From contig NC_082684.1 in NCBI RefSeq assembly GCF_949987515.2, forward strand, positions 118,834,080 to 118,898,079: a stretch of DNA of 64,000 bases, written 5' to 3'. The stretch comes from Delphinus delphis (Eukaryota > Chordata > Mammalia > Artiodactyla > Delphinidae). The notes under the pieces were generated by a model, which saw nothing but the letters and a program-made list of their open reading frames with translations, did no database searches and was not told the DNA's origin. Positions 36,260 to 48,444 of this stretch are shown here, one piece after another (the stretch's first letter is position 1; every line of letters starts with the position of its first letter). The position numbers and the translations under genes were made by a program.

Positions 36260-36703
36260 TTTTTGTGTTACTGTTTTATTTTTTATTTTAACATACAGGA
36301 AAATTCACCCTTTGAGTTACATAATCACCATCACAATCAAATATAGAAGAGTTCCAGCAGCCCCCATGATTCCTTTATGCCCCCTATGACAGCCTTCATA
36401 CACCCTGCCAGGCCCTGAAACCACTATTCTACTTTCTACTTGTATAGTTTTGCCTTTTCCAGATTATCATATAAATGGAACCATACATTAGTACCCTTTG
36501 AGTTTGGCTTCTTTCACTTAGCATAATGCATTTGAGATTCAACCGTGTTGTTACGTATATGTTATTTCCTTTTGTTACTGAGTAGTATTTCATTATATGG
36601 ATATGCTAAAGTTTGTTCATTCACTGGTTGAAGTGTAATTATTTTTCTTTTGCAAAATTGTTTTGGCTATTCTAGGGCCTTTGCATTTCAAATATAAATT
36701 TTA
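36260..36703 (-). mobile_element. Old L1M 3' end (antisense), host of nested inserts
   Basis: The text 'atcatataaatggaaccata', 'tttcacttagcataatgcat' and 'ttcattatatggatatgcta' is the antisense L1M 3' region. The same old L1M continues at 37522-37561, 37786-38003, 38398-38489 and 39417 onward, between younger insertions. Confidence 0.75.
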
Positions 36704-37505
36704 TTTTTTTTGACATCTTTATTGGAGTATAATTGCTTTACAATGGTATGTTAGTTTCTGCTTTATACAAAGTGAATCAGCTATACATATACATATATCC
36801 CCATATCTCCTCCCTCTTGCGTCTCCTTCCCACCCTCCCTATCCCACCCCTCTAGGTGGTCACAAAGCACCGAGCTGATCTCCCTGTGCTGTGTGGCGGC
36901 TTCCCACTAGCTATCTATTTTACATTTGGTAGTGTGTATATGTCCATGCCACTCTCTCACTTCGTCCCAGCTTACCCTTCCCCCTCCCCATGTCCTCCAG
37001 TCCATTCTCTACATCTGCGTCTTTATTTCTGTCCTGCCGCTAGGTTCTTCAGAACCAATTTTTTTTTATTTTAGATTCCATATGTATGTGTTGGCATGTG
37101 GTATTTGTTTTTCTCTTTCTGACTTACTTCACTCTGTATGACAGACTCTAGGTCCATCCACCTCACTACAAATAACTCAAATTCGTTTCTTTTTATGGCA
37201 GAGTAATATTCCATTGTATATATGTGCCACATCTTCTTTATCCATTTATCTGGGGATGGACACTTAGGTTGCTTCTATGTCCTGGCTATTGTAAGTAGAG
37301 CTGCAATGAACATTATGGTACATGACTCTTTTTGAATTATGGTTTTCTCACGGTATATGCCCAGTAGTGGGATTTCTGGGTCATATGGTAGTTCTATTTG
37401 TATTTTTTTAAGGAACCTCCATACTGTTCTCCATAGTGGCTATACCAATTTACATTCCCACCAAGAGTGCAAGAGGGTTCCCTTTTCTCCACACCCTCTG
37501 CAGCA
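36704..37505 (-). mobile_element. 5'-truncated young L1 (3' end only)
   Basis: It has a T-rich left end, then 'gacatctttattggagtata', the pyrimidine block, and the 3' part of L1 up to 'accctctgcagca'. An imperfect 16-bp duplication is at 36688-36703 and 37506-37521 (tcaaatata[a/c]atttta). It is close to the 3' end of the L1 at 2306-9140. Confidence 0.9.
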
Positions 37506-37561
37506 TCAAATATACATTTTAAAATCAACTTGTTAATTTCTACTTAAAAAAGCCTCTTGGG

Positions 37562-37772
37562 GGCTTCCCTGGTGGTGCAGTGGTTGAGAGTCCGCCTGCC
37601 GATGCAGGGGACACAGGTTTGTGCCCCGGTCCAGGAAGATCCCACATGCTGCAGAGCGGCTGGGCCCATGAGCCGTGGCCTCTGAGCCTGTGCGTCCGGA
37701 GCCTGTGCTCTGCAACGGGAGAGGCCACAACAGTGAGAGGCCCACGTACCGCAAAAAAAAAAAAAAAAAAAA
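37562..37772 (+). mobile_element. CHR-type SINE
   Basis: The head is 'gggcttccctggtggtgcag' and the A tail is at 37753-37776. The flanks are 'aaaagcctcttggg' and 'aaaagtctcttggg' (one mismatch). It inserted in the old L1M just after the young L1 end. Confidence 0.93.
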
Positions 37773-37892
37773 AAAAGTCTCTTGGGATTTTGATAAGAAT
37801 TGTGTTATAGCAGTTTGGAGAGCAAACTGTCTTAACCAGTGTTAAGTCTTCAAGTCCATAAACATGAACTGACTCATTTATTTAGATATTCT

Positions 37893-37962
37893 TTCAGCAA
37901 TATTTTGTAGCTTTCAGCAGATATTTTGTCTCTCAGCAGTATTTTGTAGCTTTCAGCAGATA
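37893..37962. repeat. Tandem duplication, unit about 39 bp
   Basis: The block 'tattttgtagctttcagcag' occurs twice, 39 bp apart (about 37900 and 37939), inside the L1M remnant. Confidence 0.85.
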
Positions 37963-38010
37963 AATTTATTCTCAAGTATTTTCTTTTTTGGTGATGTTGT
38001 TAATGGAATT

Positions 38011-38390
38011 GTCTTTTTTTTTTTTTTTTTTGTCTGCGTTGGGTCTTCATTGCTGTGTGCAGACTTTCTCTAGTTGTGGCAAGCAGGGCTACTCTTCATT
38101 GTTGTGCACAGGCTTCTCACTGCGGTGGCTTCTCTTGTTGCGGAACATGGGCTCTAGGTGTGCAGGTTTCATTAGTTGCGGCACGCGGGCTCTAGGGTGC
38201 GTGGGCTTCAGTAGTTGTGACCCGCGGGCTCAGTAGATGTGACTTGTGGGCTCTAGAGCGCAGGCTCAGTAGTTGTGGTGCACGGGCTTAGTTGCTCCAC
38301 AGCATGTGGGATCTTCCTGGACCAGGGATCAAACCCATGTCCCCTGCATTGGCAGGCAGATTCTTAACCACTGCACCACCAGCAAAGTCC
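38011..38390 (-). mobile_element. CHR-type SINE, long variant
   Basis: It has a long T tail (38013-38031), a 'tctgcgttgggtcttcattg' start, multiple 'agtagttgtg' units, and a tRNA-like head ending 'ccaccagcaaagtcc'. The 7-bp duplication tggaatt is at 38004-38010 and 38391-38397. Confidence 0.88.
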
Positions 38391-38498
38391 TGGAATTATT
38401 TTCTTAATTTAATTTTTGGATTGTTTGCCTTGGTATATAGAAATACAATTGATTTTAAAAATATTGATCTTGTATCCTGCAACCTTGTTAAAAGTGTT

Positions 38499-39407
38499 GG
38501 TTCCCGGTGCTAGATCATGCCCAGTGGACTGGCGTGTTTGTAAGATGCTGGCTCTCCGCCAGTCCCTGTGCACCCCTGGTGTAGGCTTATCCCCCTAGGT
38601 GTGTGCCCCACACCTTGTGGAGCAGGAAGGACCCCGTGACTGGCCTGGATTTCTGAACCTGCAGAATGAGGCTCAGAGATGTCAGAGGACTTAACTGTGG
38701 ACACACAGCAATGAGCCTGGTTAGGAACCAGGCTTCCTGCTCCCTGGGCCATGGGCTGTGTCTGGAGGGTGGGGACAAGGAGGATTTGGAAGGCAGCGTC
38801 ACATGGGGCAGCGACTTTAAAAAAGACAGAGCTCTTCATTTGGTCAAATAACGGCCAGAGGGAGCTTGGGCGCATCCTCAGCCTACAAATACCTGAGCTG
38901 TTAACACTAGACCCCTGGAACTCCAGTTTTTAGACACCTGGAGGCCTCATGGCAAAGGGAAGGGAAGAGCATGGACTCTGGAGCCAAAGAGACCTGAATT
39001 CCAGCCCGGCCTTCACCAGGCTCTACATGGGTGATCTTGACAGTGACTGGTTCTATCTCTCTGAGCCTTAGAGGCCCCATCTGGAAAATGGGGCAATGAT
39101 GCCCACCCCCTCAGAACTGTTGTTGAGATTGAGGGTTACGGTGTAAGTAGGGTACCTCACGGCACACGGTGGATGCTCCCAGGAATGAATTTCCCAAGGA
39201 GAAATGCTTTATTCCATTGAGGTGGAGAGTCTCTTTGTACTGGGGTTTAGGAGTATTTCCCAGCCCCCATCTTTCTCCCCTCCCCCCACTTCACCACACC
39301 AGCTCAGGAGGGCTTTCCTCCTCTTCCTGGGTGAGGTAGGAAGAGTTCCTTGGTCCCAGTAGAGGATTTAGAACACAGAGCAATTCCCCAAGGAAACAAA
39401 AAAAAAA
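38499..39407 (+). pseudogene. A-tailed GC-rich insert, possible retrocopy with MIR
   Basis: The insert has 9-bp flanks aaaagtgtt (38490-38498) and aatagtgtt (39408-39416), and an A run at 39398-39408. On either side the old L1M reads on ('...aaccttgttaaaagtgtt' and 'tattagttcc...'). The 909 bp are clearly richer in GC than the surroundings. An MIR is present at about 38965-39185. I see no AATAAA before the A run, so internal priming is possible. Frames such as 38510-38875 (-) and 38666-38851 (+) have no recognisable product. The parent transcript is unknown. Confidence 0.7.
38965..39185 (+). repeat. MIR SINE within the inserted segment
   Basis: It reads 'agcatggactctggagccaa', 'gacctgaattccagcccggc', 'ctctctgagccttagaggcc', 'atctggaaaatggggcaatg' and 'ggtacctcacggcacacggt', a good match to the MIR order. 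It was carried in as part of the A-tailed insert. Confidence 0.85.
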
Positions 39408-39416
39408 ATAGTGTTT

Positions 39417-41800
39417 ATTAGTTCCGATAATTGTTATTAATTGCTTAGTATTTTCTAAGGAGCATGTCATATGTGAATAAAGAAAGTTTTACTTCTTTTC
39501 CAGTCTTGATATTTCTTATTAGTTTATTTGTTTTGCCTTATTGCATTTGCTAGAAACTTGAGTAGAGAGAATGCTTCTTCTTGCCATGTGTGTATTGTTC
39601 CCCTAAACATAATAAGTAATTATTCTCTTGCTGTTTTCAAGGTTTTCTGGTCTTTCACAGTTTGTGATGTGTATAAGTGTGGATCTCTTTGTGTTTTTCC
39701 TACTTAGTATTTATGGAGTCTCTTGGATCTTTAGAGTAATATTTTTCATCAAAATTTGGAATTTATGGCCACTATTTTTTCTAATATTTTTTTCTTCTCC
39801 TTCATTCTCCTTTTCTTTTTATGGAATCCTGTCACACATATGTTTGTGCAGTTGATTTTGTCCCACAGATCTCTAACCCTGTTCACTTTACTTCAGTCTT
39901 TTTGGCTGGTTTCTGTTTGGATAATTTTTGTTACCTGTTTATCACTGATTTCTTGTTTGCCTATTTGGACCTACTGTTGAGGCTCTCTAGTGAATTTTTC
40001 TTTTCAGTTGTACTTTTCAACTCCCAAATTTCTGTTTTCTTACCTCTCTTTATTGAGAATAAGTTTTCTGTTTTTTGAGTCATTGTCATCATAATTTCCA
40101 TCAAGTCTTTAAACTTATTCTTTTAGTTCTTTCAACATATTTATTATAGCTGCTTTTTATTATAGCTGCTGTCATTGTCTGCTAAATCCAACATCTGGGT
40201 CCACTTAGAATCAGTTCTATTTACTCATTTTTTCCGGAATATGGGTTACCCTTTCCTGTTTTATTGTATGTCTTATAATTTTTTTAAAAAGTGTACATTT
40301 TAAATGATATATTTTAACAACTCTGGATCCTGATTATGTTTTCCTACCTAAAGATTGTTGCTATCTTATTTATTTATCTTAGTAATTTGCCTGGACTAAA
40401 ACATGAAATTCATTTCCCCCACAGTGACTGATGTCTCTGTTTCATGTTTTTTTATTGTTGTTATTATTTTTGTTTTAATTTTTAAGCCTAGCTTTCTATG
40501 ATTTGGCCCTGTGTCTGTATAACTTAGTGGTTGAACACCTTAAGCTAGTAAGGCTCCTATCCTCTGCCAGTGGATCTGTGTGTGGATTCAGAAACACATT
40601 TAATGTTTAGGCAGTTTTCAAGTTTACCCCAGCTATTATTTTCTGTTGGGCCCTCTCTTTTCTCCTCTGTGCATGTGTGCAAGTTCTGTGTAGTCCTGGG
40701 ATATGTAAATAGCTGGAGCCCTCTGTGGTCTCCCTTATGCTTGCTCACCACCTCCTATCAGCCTGGGATATGTGGAGAGTCTGTCAAATACTTTCTGACT
40801 GCTTTATATCCCATTCTTCGTTGTTGCAGTTCTGGCTTATCTGCCCATTCCATTGCTTTCCCCAACCAGGAACCCCTCAGCCTCATAAAAATCATTGGTC
40901 TTTCATGTTTGCTTGTGACCAAGATTACTAATCATTACTGACAACAGTACTGGGTACGGGTTTTTCACATTTTGTTCCAAATCGACTCCCTGACTTTTGT
41001 TCCAAGTCAGCTCACTCTGTCAGTGAAGTTGTTGGTTCTTTGCAGCCTGCCCTGCCGTATTAGAACTATTGTCCTAACCAAGCTGGTTGGGGGAATAGGA
41101 GCCACCCCAAGGAAGCATGCCACAGATTTCTGTTCTTCTAATCTGAAGTGCAGTAGTTTTTCATGAGTAAGCTCTTCTCTATTTGTTGAAAAGCATAGGT
41201 CGATTTCCAGAGTACTGAAATGGTTGCTTTTGATAATTTTGTGTAATTTTTATAGTTGCTTTTTCAGCAGAGGATTTGGCATCCTTCTCAATCCATCATA
41301 CTGGAAGTTCCAGCTTTTGCGGGGGGGTCATTGTTTGCATGGCATATGTTTGTATTAATTTAAGTTTTATCTATCTATGTATTTATATTTTAAATGGATT
41401 CCTTTTAGATAGAATATACTAAGGTCTTGTTTTTAAGTCCAGTCTGGTCATCTCAGGCTATTTACTTTTAATGTTATTATTGATCTTGTTAGATTTAGGC
41501 CTGCCATTTTATTATTAGTTGTCTGTTTGTAACATCTGGTTTTCTTTCTTTGTTCCCTTTTCCCTGCCTTTTTTGGTATTATTTGAATGTATGTTTTGTA
41601 TTCTGTTTTAATTCATTTATTGGCTTTTTGGGTTTATCTTTTTTTGAGTGTTTATCTTATTTTTAGTTATTGCTTTAGGGATTACATTATACAAATCTTT
41701 CAAAATCTGCTTTGGAACTCCTTTTACATTACCCCACTGACCTTTGTGTTACACTTATAAGTAGTATGCCATATATTGAAATGCTTTCAGCAGTTATGCA
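39417..41800 (-). mobile_element. Old L1M (antisense), ORF1/ORF2 start and 5' UTR
   Basis: Continuing the old L1M: 39417-39620 is ORF2 reverse transcriptase region ('ttttacttcttttccagtct'). Then 39630-41270 is ORF1 and 5' UTR similar to 25300-26850. The part 41390-41760 ('atctcaggctatttactttt', 'gctttagggattacattat') is again the ORF1/ORF2 border region. More than one element is probably joined here. All frames are broken. Confidence 0.65.
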
Positions 41801-42320
41801 AAACTTAACTTAAAAGGAGAAAAGTGATAGTTTGTTATATTTACCCAGATATAATAATTCTTAAATTTGAAGACATAATGTCTAAAACTTCAAAAATTTG
41901 GTGAAAGACATAAATTTACAAATTTAAAAAGGTCAGCAGACTCCATGGATAAGTTCAAAGAAAGCCATTTACAGATACATTGTAATCAGTCTGCTAATGA
42001 CTAAAGATAAAGAACAGTTCTTGAGAACACCTAAAGAAATAATGATTCAAATAATTGTGGATTTCTTCTCAGACACCACAGTGACTGGAAGACAGTGGAA
42101 CACCATCTAAAAGTACTGAAAGTAAAGAATGGTCAACCCTGAATTATGTATCTAATGAAAACAATTTCTAGGAATTACAATGATATAAAGACATTCCCAG
42201 GGAAACTAAGAGAATTTGTTGCCAGCATACCTACTCTAAAAGAAATAAAATTTCTTCAGGCTGGTGGAAATGATATAAGCAGGGTACTTGGATCTTCAGG
42301 AATGAAGGAAGAGCAGCAGA
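41801..42320 (+). mobile_element. Old L1 ORF1 C-terminal fragment
   Basis: The text 'ggtgaaagacataaatttac', 'gactggaagacagtggaaca' and 'aaagacattcccagggaaac' matches the ORF1 C-terminal part of old L1. A related copy is at 62600-63420. It is a pseudogene. Confidence 0.65.
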
Positions 42321-43205
42321 GTATATAAGAGTATCCTGTTGTCCTGGCCTCAGTGTAGGTTCTGAACTTGACCAAATTTGTTAGATTTATGGTTGGCTGA
42401 TAGTTTTCCAGTTTTTAACTTGAGCTCACACTTTGGGCTCTGTTTCTTTATTCCTGCATGATATATTGCTACCCCAGGTTTATTTCCTGTCTCTTGTGTT
42501 TAAGTTAGAATCTTAGATAAAGTTTGTTTGACTCTCTTGTTTTCTAAAAATGTGCTTCCCATTAGCTGAGCTTAATAAGTATATATTTTAATTTTGTTAG
42601 AATAAAGATGCCATGTATAGTCTTATATTTGTGGCCTGTTTTAAAATGGTCATGAAAATTATGTTTATTTCAGTCCACCTGAGAAGCTATTTAATTTTAT
42701 TTCTCTCTCTTTCCCAAATACTTTCGTAGGATGACAAAATCGTTAACTTTCCAACTATATTATATATAGTATTTTACTCAGTATTGTAATTGGAGTAATA
42801 TTATAATTAGCTCAGGTTTTTTCTAACAAATGGAAAGGCCTATATATCAAGTTACTTAGACAAAAATGTCCTTTTGTTACATTTGTTCATTTAATATATG
42901 CAGTCCTGCACGTTTAAGTCTTATTCATCACGTATAGGAAATAAGAAATGTCAGCTCCTGTTTCCTCTTCCCATTCCTTAGTATTTTGACCTTTGATACT
43001 GACAGTATGTGTTCTTTTCTTTGTCAAAAGTGTTATTAATTTTAATATCTGAAAATGTATGTGTATCTGTTAAAGCAGCATGTGAATACTGATCTGTTAA
43101 AAGTAAATAATCAAATTATAGAAAATTTAAATTCATAATCACATATTGTTTCCCCATTTCACAGTACAATAAAGGCAATGCTGAATAAAAATGGTGGACA
43201 GTTGC
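42321..43205. other. Unassigned intronic sequence
   Basis: AT-rich. No exon or confident repeat was recognised. Confidence 0.5.
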
Positions 43206-43222
43206 AAGCCTTAGTAGTTTTT

Positions 43223-43438
43223 TGTTTTTTTTGTTTTTTTTGTTTTGCGGTACGCGGGCCTCTCACTGCTGTGGCCTCTCCCGCTGCGGAGCACAGGCTC
43301 CGGACGCGCAGGCTCAGCGGCCATGGCTCACGGGCCCAGCCGCTCCACGGCATGTGGGATCTTCCCGGACCGGGGCACGAACCTGTGTCCCCTGCATCGG
43401 CAGGCAGACTCTCAACCACTGCGCCACCAGGGAAGCCC
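43223..43438 (-). mobile_element. CHR-type SINE, young copy
   Basis: A T/G-interrupted tail (43223-43246) is followed by 'gcggtacgcgggcc' with CpGs well preserved. The duplication is gccttagtagttttt (43208-43222) and gctttagtagttttt (43439-43453). Confidence 0.95.
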
Positions 43439-43689
43439 GCTTTAGTAGTTTTTGCAGCCATGTCAAAACACTGTTTTACACAGTTAATTATTTTTGAAAT
43501 AATGATGAAAATAGTTTATTTTGCTTTACTCCCATGTGATTTTGATGGATTTTTCAAATTCTTTTAAGTAGGTGGCTTATAGGTACTACAATTCAGAAGC
43601 ATTGGTGTAATTAAAATTTTTTTCTACAGAAAGATTAAGCTTTTAGCATTGTCATCACCATACTTAGAGTATAATAGTCTAGAAACTTG

Positions 43690-44345
43690 AAAATTATCTT
43701 TGACTTTTTCCTGTTTCACCATTTTCCATTTCCAACCAAGCATACTCTCTGCTTTTCTTAAAATATCTCTGGAATTTACCTGTAAGCTCTGTCACACTGC
43801 CTTCATTCTCATCAACTGTCTACTTGTTTTCTCTGCCTATAATCTCTTTCCATTTCATTGCTTTCTGCATATTTACCATTTTCATATTTCCAAAAGAGTC
43901 CTTTCATCCTTTGAGAATCTTCAGGAAGTGTTATGTTCTCACTGTGATAAGTCCAAACTTCTCTACCCAGTATTCATTATCATCAATGTCTCCACCAAGC
44001 CCTCTGTACTGAACTTATTTTCTGCTTTTTTTCCCATTGGTATCTTTGGTACTTGTCGGGTCTCAAATAGTCCATTGTGCATGTTGTATTTATTTTTTCA
44101 CTTGCATGCCTTTCCTCATGCTTTCAACCCCATCCCCATGCCTCGCTTGAAATGCTATATCCATTTTATTTTTGACCTATTCGAGTTCTCATTTCCTTCA
44201 ATAAATTTTGCAAAAGCTTCTCCAACCCTTCATCTAACTCTTCTTTTCCTGAGCTCCTATCACACAATGTCTTTTATATGTGATGTGATTCTTAGTGGCA
44301 GAAACCTTGTCTCATTCTTCTCTCAGCACCTGGCTCTGTGGTGTG
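43690..44345 (+). repeat. L2 LINE relic
   Basis: Markers of an L2 3' part appear in order: 'tttcatcctttgagaatctt' with 'caggaagtgttatgttctca', then 'cttgaaatgctatatcc' and 'cagaaaccttgtctcattct' with 'cagcacctggctctgtgg'. The 217-codon open frame at 43700-44353 lies over this relic. It is pyrimidine-rich and has no conserved reverse transcriptase motif that I can see, so I do not call it a gene. Confidence 0.55.
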
Positions 44346-44830
44346 TAAGCTGATTCGTTGCATTTCTGTCCCATTTCACTCCCCTAATAACTTTATAAAG
44401 TGAGGTCAGGAAGATTTCTTGTTTCTTTTTCTTTTTATTCAGTTCTAAAACATGTTCTTCTGTCAACTCCCTCACCCCCACACGCCCCATCAGAAGCAAT
44501 CTGAAATAGATAGGCAGACAGACTTGGCTAGAGGAAATACTGTGCTAATGGAGCCAAGAGTGAAATTGACCCCCATGTGCATCAGTTAGGTGAAAACAGA
44601 ACAAAACTCCCATTGGGAGTCACAGACTGTTCATTGAATCCTATCTCCTGTCTTCAAATATGTATTTCTGTAGTAATGGGGAAATAAGAAAATAAAGTGT
44701 GAACTTCCTAGCACAAATCCCTTCTATATATTAGTAAAATAACTAGAAATTAATGTATTTTTGCACTTGTATTACTTTTATAAAAAATAGTTATTAAAAA
44801 TGCTCCTGTTAAGAGTAAGTGTATAACAAA
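44346..44830. other. Unassigned intronic sequence
   Basis: No feature was recognised. Confidence 0.5.
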
Positions 44831-44909
44831 GACCAGCAAACTTTTTTTTGTAAATGGTGAGATACTAAATGTTTTTAGGCTTTGCAGGCCACATATGGTC
44901 TCTGTCATA

Positions 44910-44989
<80 letters not shown>

Positions 44990-45114
44990 CATTTTTTTTC
45001 TTATTGTTGTTGTTGGGTTTTACCACACTTAAAAATAACCAGTCTTAGCTTGAGTGCAGTACAAAAGTGGGCCATGGGCCACATTTTGCCTGTGAGCCAT
45101 AGTTTGCCAAGCTG
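44831..45114 (+). mobile_element. hAT-type MER element with internal microsatellite
   Basis: It starts 'gaccagcaaacttttttttg', has 'aggctttgcaggccac' and 'atggtctctgtca', and ends 'gtgagccatagtttgccaag'. A long dinucleotide repeat (44909-44991) has expanded in its middle. Confidence 0.75.
44909..44991. repeat. (TG)n/(TA)n microsatellite
   Basis: A GT run at 44910-44932 passes into 'tatatgtgtgtg' and then a long TA run to 44990. It is likely length-polymorphic. Confidence 0.95.
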
Positions 45115-46510
<1,396 letters not shown>

Positions 46511-46511
46511 T

Positions 46512-48229
46512 AATCATGTTTATGTGGTAAAGCAAAACAGCTAAAGAACAAGATGGAAAGTCTTTGCTAGGAAGGATTAGTTAGTTTCCTTCATTCTGCT
46601 TATCTTGAAGATGCTTCTCTAAATCCATTTTTGCAGTGAACAAAGCATCATTCCCAGTTTAAAAAGTTTATTTCTGTTAGGGATTTCATATTTTAAAAAA
46701 CTTGTGCTAAAAGTTTGTTTAGAGACAAAATATATGAGATATGAGATGATTTACTCAGAGAAAGGAATTAAAATATATGTATTATATATGTATATTTTGT
46801 ATATATAAAATTATAAAATTGACAAGAGGTATTGAGCAATATGAAAGAATAGCTACTGTACAAATGTATCTGCTTACATGTTGACTTCTAGGTAAAAAAA
46901 TTTTTATTGGGTATCCTAATGATTAGTATTGCCAGATAACCAGACTAGAAATTTTTAAAGACTTTTGAACTGCCTGCTGAGCTAGAAATGTCACCCTGGC
47001 TAATAAATAACATACTTTGCACTGTAGATCTCTGTAGCTGGCCCATTTTGATATATGTTAAAGAACATAGACCTTTAATAAACATATTTATTTTTACAGA
47101 GAATTGAATTATTTTGTTAACTTGTAAGAAACAAAACTGCCATTTAAAAAAAATTAAAATTTGAAGGCCCACAGAACCCTAAACTGTTAGAATAAGCATC
47201 ATATAATCCTATTCATAAAAGCATTTTTTATGAGTAATTTATCTCTGAGGGCAATGAAGTGAATAATTTACTAGCCCCTAAAAGGAAATATTTTCTACCG
47301 TAATACAGTATACATATTATTTTCAATTAAAAACCTCTTTAAGAAAACTTGAAAATCCTGAGACATGAACATCAATTTGAGTAATAATAAATAATTATCC
47401 AATTTAAGAAGATTACTTTTCTATAAATATAATTAAATTCTTTTTAGAAATTAAGAAAATAAAGTAAAACCATTTCAGAAGTAACCTACCTTTCTAAGAA
47501 ATCAGAGGTTTTTTTCAAGTGAGAAAATTATTGAATATAAATTGGTATTAGAAAATAAATATACCTGCTGCATAAACCACAGGTTGTAGAACATTACCTG
47601 GAGTAAATCACCAAAACCTCTCTGAGCTTCATTTTCCTTGTCTGTAAACCAAAAATAACAATGTTTATCCTGCTTACTTTAGAGTTATTTTCAAGTTGAA
47701 TAAAATAGCTGTTTCTTATTCACTCCAGCTGTGGTTCCTCATCCCCCTAGTCAATTGCTACTCATTCCTACCTGCTGTTTCACCAGTGACACAGTCGAGC
47801 GTGTGCTGTGGTGGCAGTGGTGTTGAGAGAAGAGAGGGAAGCCATTCCAGTAGGCGGCTGACCACTGTTAACAGTTGGGGTGCCAAGGAGTGACATTGTG
47901 TGTCCTGCTGAGTGGTTACAGCAGCAGATGACCTGAGTGGCAGTGGCTAGTGCAAAGTGATAGAAATGGCTGTGGGGTAGAGGATAGAGTTCACTACACT
48001 TTGCCCGGCTGCTTTCTGCTTTCAGTTATGTACTGGGGCATCTTCTCTATGCACTGTGGTGAATGCTGCTGTGGCTACAGAAGTGGGCATCCCTTCTTCA
48101 GCACTCAGTGTTCAGTGGTAAGGACAGCCTAACAAGTTAGTTTCTATCTCCAGGTTTCTTGTCACCCACAAAGCCTTGCCTCTGTGATAGAGGAGGTTTT
48201 CCTTTGTGAACTTGTTAATATGTTATCAA
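46512..48229. other. Intronic sequence, no recognised element
   Basis: It is AT-rich until about 47700 and more GC-rich at 47750-48130 (for example 'gtgtgctgtggtggcagtgg'). Short open frames at 47696-47893 and 47950-48132 have no recognisable product. Confidence 0.5.
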
Positions 48230-48244
48230 AGAGAGGCAAGAGGG

Positions 48245-48444
48245 GGCTTTCCTGGTGGCGCAGTGGTTGAGAGACCGCCTGCCGATGCAGGGGACACGGG
48301 TTCGTGCCCCGGTCCGGGAAGATCCCACATGCCGCAGAGCGGCTAGACCCATGAGCCATGGCCGCTGAGCCTGCGTGTGGAGCCTGTGCTCCGCAACGGG
48401 AGAGGCCACAACAGTGAGAGGCCCGCGTACCGCAAAAAAAAAAG
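48245..48444 (+). mobile_element. CHR-type SINE
   Basis: The tRNA-like head has an A-box-like tggcgcagtgg at about 48256-48266 and a B-box-like ggttcgtgcc at 48299-48308, followed by an A tail at 48434-48443. The duplication agagaggcaagaggg is at 48230-48244 and again just after the tail (to 48459). Confidence 0.93.

Noticed and set aside
38510..38875. 121-codon frame on - and overlapping frames on + in the GC-rich insert
   Set aside because: Open frames appear on both strands because stops are rarer in GC-rich DNA. No recognisable protein.
43700..44353. 217-codon open frame on the + strand
   Set aside because: It overlaps an L2-type relic, is rich in Phe/Ser/His from pyrimidine bias, and shows no domain, splice borders or start context that I can defend.
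44909..44991. CRISPR-like or satellite array
   Set aside because: It is a simple dinucleotide repeat without spacers.
48245..48330. Possible tRNA gene, because of A- and B-box-like motifs
   Set aside because: The motifs belong to the tRNA-derived head of the SINE. No complete cloverleaf with an anticodon arm and acceptor pairing is seen.
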